In this document: positions 23,498 through 27,191 of the stretch, in pieces | How positions within the stretch are numbered: the first letter of the stretch is position 1 | Layout of the letters: every line of letters begins with the position of its first letter | Source: Pseudomonadota bacterium | GTDB lineage: Bacteria > Pseudomonadota > Gammaproteobacteria > Steroidobacterales > Steroidobacteraceae | Direction of reading: 5' to 3' | DNA length: 27,191 nt | Assembly: GCA_023433465.1 (NCBI GenBank) | Contig: JAEZCR010000076.1 | Coordinates: 1 to 27,191 of the forward strand | Notes under the pieces: generated by a model | What the model was told of the DNA's origin: nothing | The model's database searches: none | Seen by the model: the letters and a program-made list of their open reading frames with translations, nothing else | Made by a program: the position numbers and the translations under genes

Positions 23498-26400
23498 GTG
23501 CTGCCGCATTATTTCATCGACCGGCCGGTACTGGCCTGGGTCATCGCGATCCTGATCATGATCGGCGGTGGCCTGGCGATCACGCGCCTGCCGACCGCGG
23601 CGTATCCCGACATCGCGCCGCCGCAGGTCGCGATCAGCGCGTTCTATCCCGGCGCGAACGCCGACACGATCGAGCGCACGGTCACGCAGATCATCGAGCA
23701 GCAGCTCACCGGTCTCGACCGCCTCATGTATTTCACGTCGTCTTCCAACTCGAACGGCACGGCGAGCATCACGCTCGTGTTCGAGAACGGCACGGACCCC
23801 GACGTCGCGGTGCTGCAGACACAGAACCGCGTGAAACTCGCCGAGGCGCGTCTGCCGAGCGAGGTCGTGGTGCAGGGCCTGTCGGTCTCGAAGGTGAACC
23901 AGGGCTTCATCATCGCGCTCGGCGTGCGCGCGCCGAATGGCGGCGTGTCTTCGTCCGAGCTCAACAACATCGTGTCCTCGCAGGTGCTGGATCCCATCCA
24001 GCGCATCCCGGGCGTGAGCTCGGCGAACCAGTTCGGTTCCTCGTATTCGATGCGCATCTGGCTGAACCCGGACCGGCTGCGCGCCTTCCGTCTGAGCGCC
24101 GCCGAAGTGCTGGCCACGGTGCGCCAGCAGAACGTGCAGTTCGCCACGGGCGCCATCGGCGCCGCGCCGTCGGCCCCCGAACAGCAGATCACCGCGCCGG
24201 TGAGCGCGGAGGGACGCTTCAGCTCGGTCGAGGAATTCGAGAACGTCATCCTGCGCACCGAACCGAACGGTACCAGCGTCAGGCTCAAGGACGTCGCGCG
24301 GGTCGAGCTCGGCATGCAGGACTACGGCTTCGACGTGCGCCTCGACGACAAGCCCGTGAGCGGCTTCGGCGTGCTGCTGCTCCCTGGCGCGAACGCGCTC
24401 GACGTGGCGGATGCCGTGAAGGCCCGCATGGACGAGCTGCAGGAGAACTTCCCGCCGGGCGTCGAGTGGTTCGTCGCTTTCGACGCGACCACGTTCATCA
24501 CGCACGCGATCGAAGAAGTGATCATCACGCTGGTCGCGGCCGTCGTCCTCGTGTTCATCGTGATGCTGGTGTTCCTGCAGAGTTTCCGCGCCACGCTGAT
24601 CCCGACGCTGGTCGTGCCGGTGGCCCTCATGGGCGCCTTCATCGGCATGTACATCTTCGATTTCTCTATCAACCAGCTCACGCTGTTCGGCATGGTGCTG
24701 GCCATCGGCATCGTGGTCGACGACGCAATCGTCGTGATCGAATCCGTCGAACGACTGATGCGAGAGGAACATCTGTCCCCGCGCGACGCGACCCGCAAGG
24801 CGATGGACCAGATCACGAGCCCGATCATCGCCATCTCGCTGGTGCTCGCGGCGGTGTTCATCCCGGCCGCGATGCAGACGGGCTCGGTCGGCGTGATCTA
24901 CAAGCAGTTCGCGCTGACCATCGCGATCTCGATGTTGTTCTCGGCGTTCCTCGCGCTGTCGCTGACGCCGGCGCTGTGCGCCACGCTCTTGCGCCCGGAG
25001 CATCTCAAGGAAAACAAGTTCTTCCACGCCTTCAACAAGAGCTACGAGTACGCGCAGTCTCACTACCTGACCGGCGTGCGCTTCAGCCTGCGCCACAAGT
25101 TCTGGTGGCTCGTCGGCTACGCGGCGCTGCTGGTGATCGGCGCATTCCTGTTCACGCGCGTGCCAGGAAGTTTCGTGCCGAGCGAAGACCAGGGCTACGC
25201 CATCGGTATCGTGCAGATGCCGCCGGGCTCGACCATCCAGCGCACGCGCGAAGTCATGCGGCGCGTCGGCCAGAAGCTGCGGACGTCGGACTCGGTGAAC
25301 CAGGTGTTCGAGGTCACCGGCTTCAGTTTCAGCGGCAGCGACGAGAGCCAGGGTATCTTCTTCATCCGCCTGAAGGAGCTCGATGACCGCAAGGAAACCG
25401 CCGACGAGTTCATCAACTGGGCGTTCCAGAATATCTCGGGCGGCGAGCGCGACGGCTTTGTGTTCTTCGTCAATCTGCCCGTGATCCAGGGCCTGTCCGA
25501 TTTCGGCGGCTTCGACCTGTGGCTCGAGGACCGCGCGAACAAGGGATCGGACGCGCTCATCGCGGCGCAGAACACGCTCGTGCAGAAGGCGGCGCAGAGT
25601 GCGGTGGTGCAGGGTGTGCGTTATAACGGACTCGCGCCGTCGCCGCGCCTCGAGCTCAAGCTCGACCGCGCCCAGGCGAAGTCGATGGGTCTTGCGATCG
25701 ACGACGTCTACAACGCGATCCAGCTCATGCTGGCGCCGGTGTACGTCAACGACTTCTACTACCAGGGCCGCGTGCTGCGCGTGCAGATGCAGGCCGACGC
25801 GCCGTTCCGCATGAACGAGGACGCGCTCAGCCGCTTCTATCTACCCACGACGGTCGCGAACGGCAACGCGTTCGCGCTGCAGGGCGAGACGACGAGCGAT
25901 GGGATGGTGCCGCTCTCGTCCGTCGTCCGATCGAACTGGGTGGTCGCTCCTCCGACGTTGCAGCGCTTCAACGGATTCAGCGCGATGCAGATCGTGGGTT
26001 CGAACAACCAGGCGGCCGGGTACAGTTCGGGCGAGGCGATGGAGGAGATGACCCGGATCGTTTCCGAGGAGTTGCCTCCCGGGTTCGGAGTGGACTGGGC
26101 CGGTCAGTCGCTGCAGGAAATCCGCGCCGGCGCCGAGGCGCCGCTGCTGTTCGCGCTGTCGATCTTCGTGGTGTTCCTGTGTCTCGCGGCGCTGTACGAA
26201 AGCTGGGCGACACCGATCGCGGTGCTGCTCATCGTGCCGGTGGGCATCATCGGCGCGATCGTCGCGGCCGCGTCGACCGGGCAATCGAACGACGTGTTCT
26301 TCAAGATCGGCCTCATCACGATCATCGGTCTTGCGGCGAAGAACGCGATCCTCATCGTCGAATTCGCGTTGCTCGCGCAACAGCGGGGCGTGGCGCTTTA

Positions 26401-26647
26401 CGAGGCGGTGATGGAAGCCGCGCGCCTGCGACTGCGCCCCATCCTCATGACTTCGTTCGCGTTCATCCTCGGCGTGTTGCCGCTGGTGTTCTCGAGCGGC
26501 GCCGGCGCGAATGCGCGCAGGGCGATCGGTATCGGCGTCGCGGGCGGCATGTTGTCGGCCGCCATCCTGGGCGTGTTGCTGGCGCCGGTGTTCTACGTCA
26601 CCGTGCGCCGGCTCGTCGGAGACAAGCTCAAGCTGAACGGCGCATGA
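23498..26647 (+). CDS. RND efflux pump inner-membrane transporter (HAE1, AcrB/MexB-like)
   Basis: Proton-driven tripartite pump subunit of 1049 residues, normal for the family, starting at a GTG. YFIDRPVLAWVIAILIMIGGGLAI is the first helix; GLDRLMYFTSSSNSNGTASITLVFENGTDPDVA is the typical pore-domain start. The proton relay is present as Asp408-Asp409 in GIVVDDAIVVIE and Lys948 in GLAAKNAILIVEF. Two large periplasmic loops flank the central helices in the usual AcrB order. It probably exports hydrophobic or amphipathic toxic compounds. The adaptor is two bases upstream, forming a two-gene operon; the third component must be encoded elsewhere. Confidence 0.96.
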   Translation: MLPHYFIDRPVLAWVIAILIMIGGGLAITRLPTAAYPDIAPPQVAISAFYPGANADTIERTVTQIIEQQLTGLDRLMYFTSSSNSNGTASITLVFENGTDPDVAVLQTQNRVKLAEARLPSEVVVQGLSVSKVNQGFIIALGVRAPNGGVSSSELNNIVSSQVLDPIQRIPGVSSANQFGSSYSMRIWLNPDRLRAFRLSAAEVLATVRQQNVQFATGAIGAAPSAPEQQITAPVSAEGRFSSVEEFENVILRTEPNGTSVRLKDVARVELGMQDYGFDVRLDDKPVSGFGVLLLPGANALDVADAVKARMDELQENFPPGVEWFVAFDATTFITHAIEEVIITLVAAVVLVFIVMLVFLQSFRATLIPTLVVPVALMGAFIGMYIFDFSINQLTLFGMVLAIGIVVDDAIVVIESVERLMREEHLSPRDATRKAMDQITSPIIAISLVLAAVFIPAAMQTGSVGVIYKQFALTIAISMLFSAFLALSLTPALCATLLRPEHLKENKFFHAFNKSYEYAQSHYLTGVRFSLRHKFWWLVGYAALLVIGAFLFTRVPGSFVPSEDQGYAIGIVQMPPGSTIQRTREVMRRVGQKLRTSDSVNQVFEVTGFSFSGSDESQGIFFIRLKELDDRKETADEFINWAFQNISGGERDGFVFFVNLPVIQGLSDFGGFDLWLEDRANKGSDALIAAQNTLVQKAAQSAVVQGVRYNGLAPSPRLELKLDRAQAKSMGLAIDDVYNAIQLMLAPVYVNDFYYQGRVLRVQMQADAPFRMNEDALSRFYLPTTVANGNAFALQGETTSDGMVPLSSVVRSNWVVAPPTLQRFNGFSAMQIVGSNNQAAGYSSGEAMEEMTRIVSEELPPGFGVDWAGQSLQEIRAGAEAPLLFALSIFVVFLCLAALYESWATPIAVLLIVPVGIIGAIVAAASTGQSNDVFFKIGLITIIGLAAKNAILIVEFALLAQQRGVALYEAVMEAARLRLRPILMTSFAFILGVLPLVFSSGAGANARRAIGIGVAGGMLSAAILGVLLAPVFYVTVRRLVGDKLKLNGA

Positions 26648-26701
26648 ACCACTGAAAAATCCAGGGTTTCCGCCGCATGGGGAACCGTCTTGCGTGGGAA
26701 C

Positions 26702-26724
26702 TCGACTCAATATGTGAGAGTCGA
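26702..26724. repeat. Inverted repeat before the DUF6491 lipoprotein gene
   Basis: TCGACTC (26702-26708) and GAGTCGA (26718-26724) form a perfect 7-bp inverted repeat with a 9-base AT-rich spacer. It lies 33 to 55 bases before the ATG at 26757, within the 109 bp gap after the RND pump. No T-run follows, so an operator or leader hairpin is likelier than a terminator. Confidence 0.35.
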
Positions 26725-26756
26725 TATCCGCAACAGCGAATCCCGATGAGGAAGGT

Positions 26757-27140
26757 ATGAAAGGATTACTGACAGTGGCGGCCGTGGCAGTGGCGGCGCT
26801 GAGCGCCGGATGCGCCAACCAGCAGAAGCTGGATTTTCGTGAGTACGCCGGCGAACCCGTGAAGTCGTTCTACATGCCGCATCTCGACGGATGGGCGGCC
26901 GTGTCCAGGGATCAGCTCGTGGTCTGGGCCGGCAGCAACAAGGCCTATCTGCTCGACGTGGATGGCTTCTGTCCCGACCTGCAGTTCGCGAACACGATCG
27001 GCGTGACCTCGACCGGCAACACCGTCGACAAGTTCGAGAAAGTGATCGTCGGCCGCGACCGCTGCTTCATCAAGACAATCCGCCCGGTGGACGTGAAGCA
27101 GATGCGCGAAGACCGCAAACTGCTGCGCCAGCAGAGCTGA
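26757..27140 (+). CDS. DUF6491 family lipoprotein
   Basis: Small predicted lipoprotein, 127 residues. Signal MKGLLTVAAVAVAALSAGC has lipobox LSAGC with Cys19. The mature part FREYAGEPVKSFYMPHLDGWAAVSRDQLVVWAG, then AYLLDVDGFCPDLQFANTIGVTS and IVGRDRCFIKTIRPVDVKQMR, fits the short DUF6491 proteins of gammaproteobacteria. Two conserved cysteines (in GFCPDL and DRCFI) could form a disulfide in the periplasm. Function is unknown. A strong ribosome site (GAGGAAGG) precedes the ATG. It is separated from the RND pump by 109 bp and probably has its own promoter. Confidence 0.72.
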   Translation: MKGLLTVAAVAVAALSAGCANQQKLDFREYAGEPVKSFYMPHLDGWAAVSRDQLVVWAGSNKAYLLDVDGFCPDLQFANTIGVTSTGNTVDKFEKVIVGRDRCFIKTIRPVDVKQMREDRKLLRQQS

Positions 27141-27191
27141 CGAAGAGGGTGCCTGGCACGGAAAAGCCGGGAGAAGCAGTCGTCACCTGAT

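Noticed and set aside
24771..24783. CTGTCCCCGCG in the RND pump gene as another repeat copy
   Set aside because: Only the 8-base core matches and it encodes a plausible pump sequence; too short to separate from chance.
23492..25096. Long minus-strand open frame opposite the RND pump gene, and similar ones opposite urtA, urtB and the MASE1 kinase
   Set aside because: They follow the codon phase of the intact plus-strand genes, are full of Arg, His and Asp repeats, and match no family. They are GC-driven shadows.

Overview
This GC-rich, densely coding window is a urea uptake and hydrolysis locus. Protein families suggest a gammaproteobacterium: DUF3313 and DUF6491 lipoproteins, a TraB/GumN protein, a HAE1 efflux pump, and a porin plus UrtABCDE plus urease block. 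This placement is by family resemblance only; no rRNA or marker gene is present, and a Steroidobacterales/Nevskiales-like lineage is a guess.

Layout. Left end: a divergent pair, hupE/ureJ nickel permease (minus, cut by the window edge) and ureG (plus). Then a plus-strand group: a MASE1-PAS histidine kinase, a TraB/GumN-like protein that overlaps it by 1 bp, and an acyl-CoA-dehydrogenase-fold flavoprotein. From 5579 to 10726 the minus strand carries a regulatory block: a DUF3313 lipoprotein, a LuxR-type response regulator, and a 1124-residue sensor that fuses an NCS1 transporter, an eight-cysteine segment, a histidine kinase and a receiver. From 10975 to 22219 a long plus-strand run encodes porin, urtA, B, C, D, E and ureD, A, B, C, E, F, mostly with tiny gaps or overlaps. 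Right end: a two-gene RND efflux operon and a DUF6491 lipoprotein.

How it works together. The porin admits urea through the outer membrane, UrtA captures it, UrtBC with UrtDE import it, and UreABC hydrolyses it. UreDEFG assemble the nickel centre, with HupE/UreJ as the likely nickel supplier. The NCS1-kinase and LuxR regulator pair is divergent from the porin/urt/ure operon and is probably its control system, with the transporter domain acting as receptor (inference).

Non-coding points of interest. (1) A palindrome, GTCA-WW-TGACGC, occurs in both divergent control regions of the split urease locus (571-583 and 10902-10914), followed by a GCCCGG at the same offset. (2) A consensus-grade sigma-54 promoter (10764-10780, minus) sits just upstream of the NCS1-kinase. 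(3) A strong intrinsic terminator lies between urtA and urtB, abutting the likely urtB start. (4) REP-like palindromic repeat copies are embedded in the urease genes: two inside ureD, read in frame, and one spanning the ureC stop and ureE start, where it may give UreE an N-terminal extension. No tRNA, rRNA, CRISPR array, IS transposase or prophage gene was seen. No intergenic gap exceeds 300 bases.
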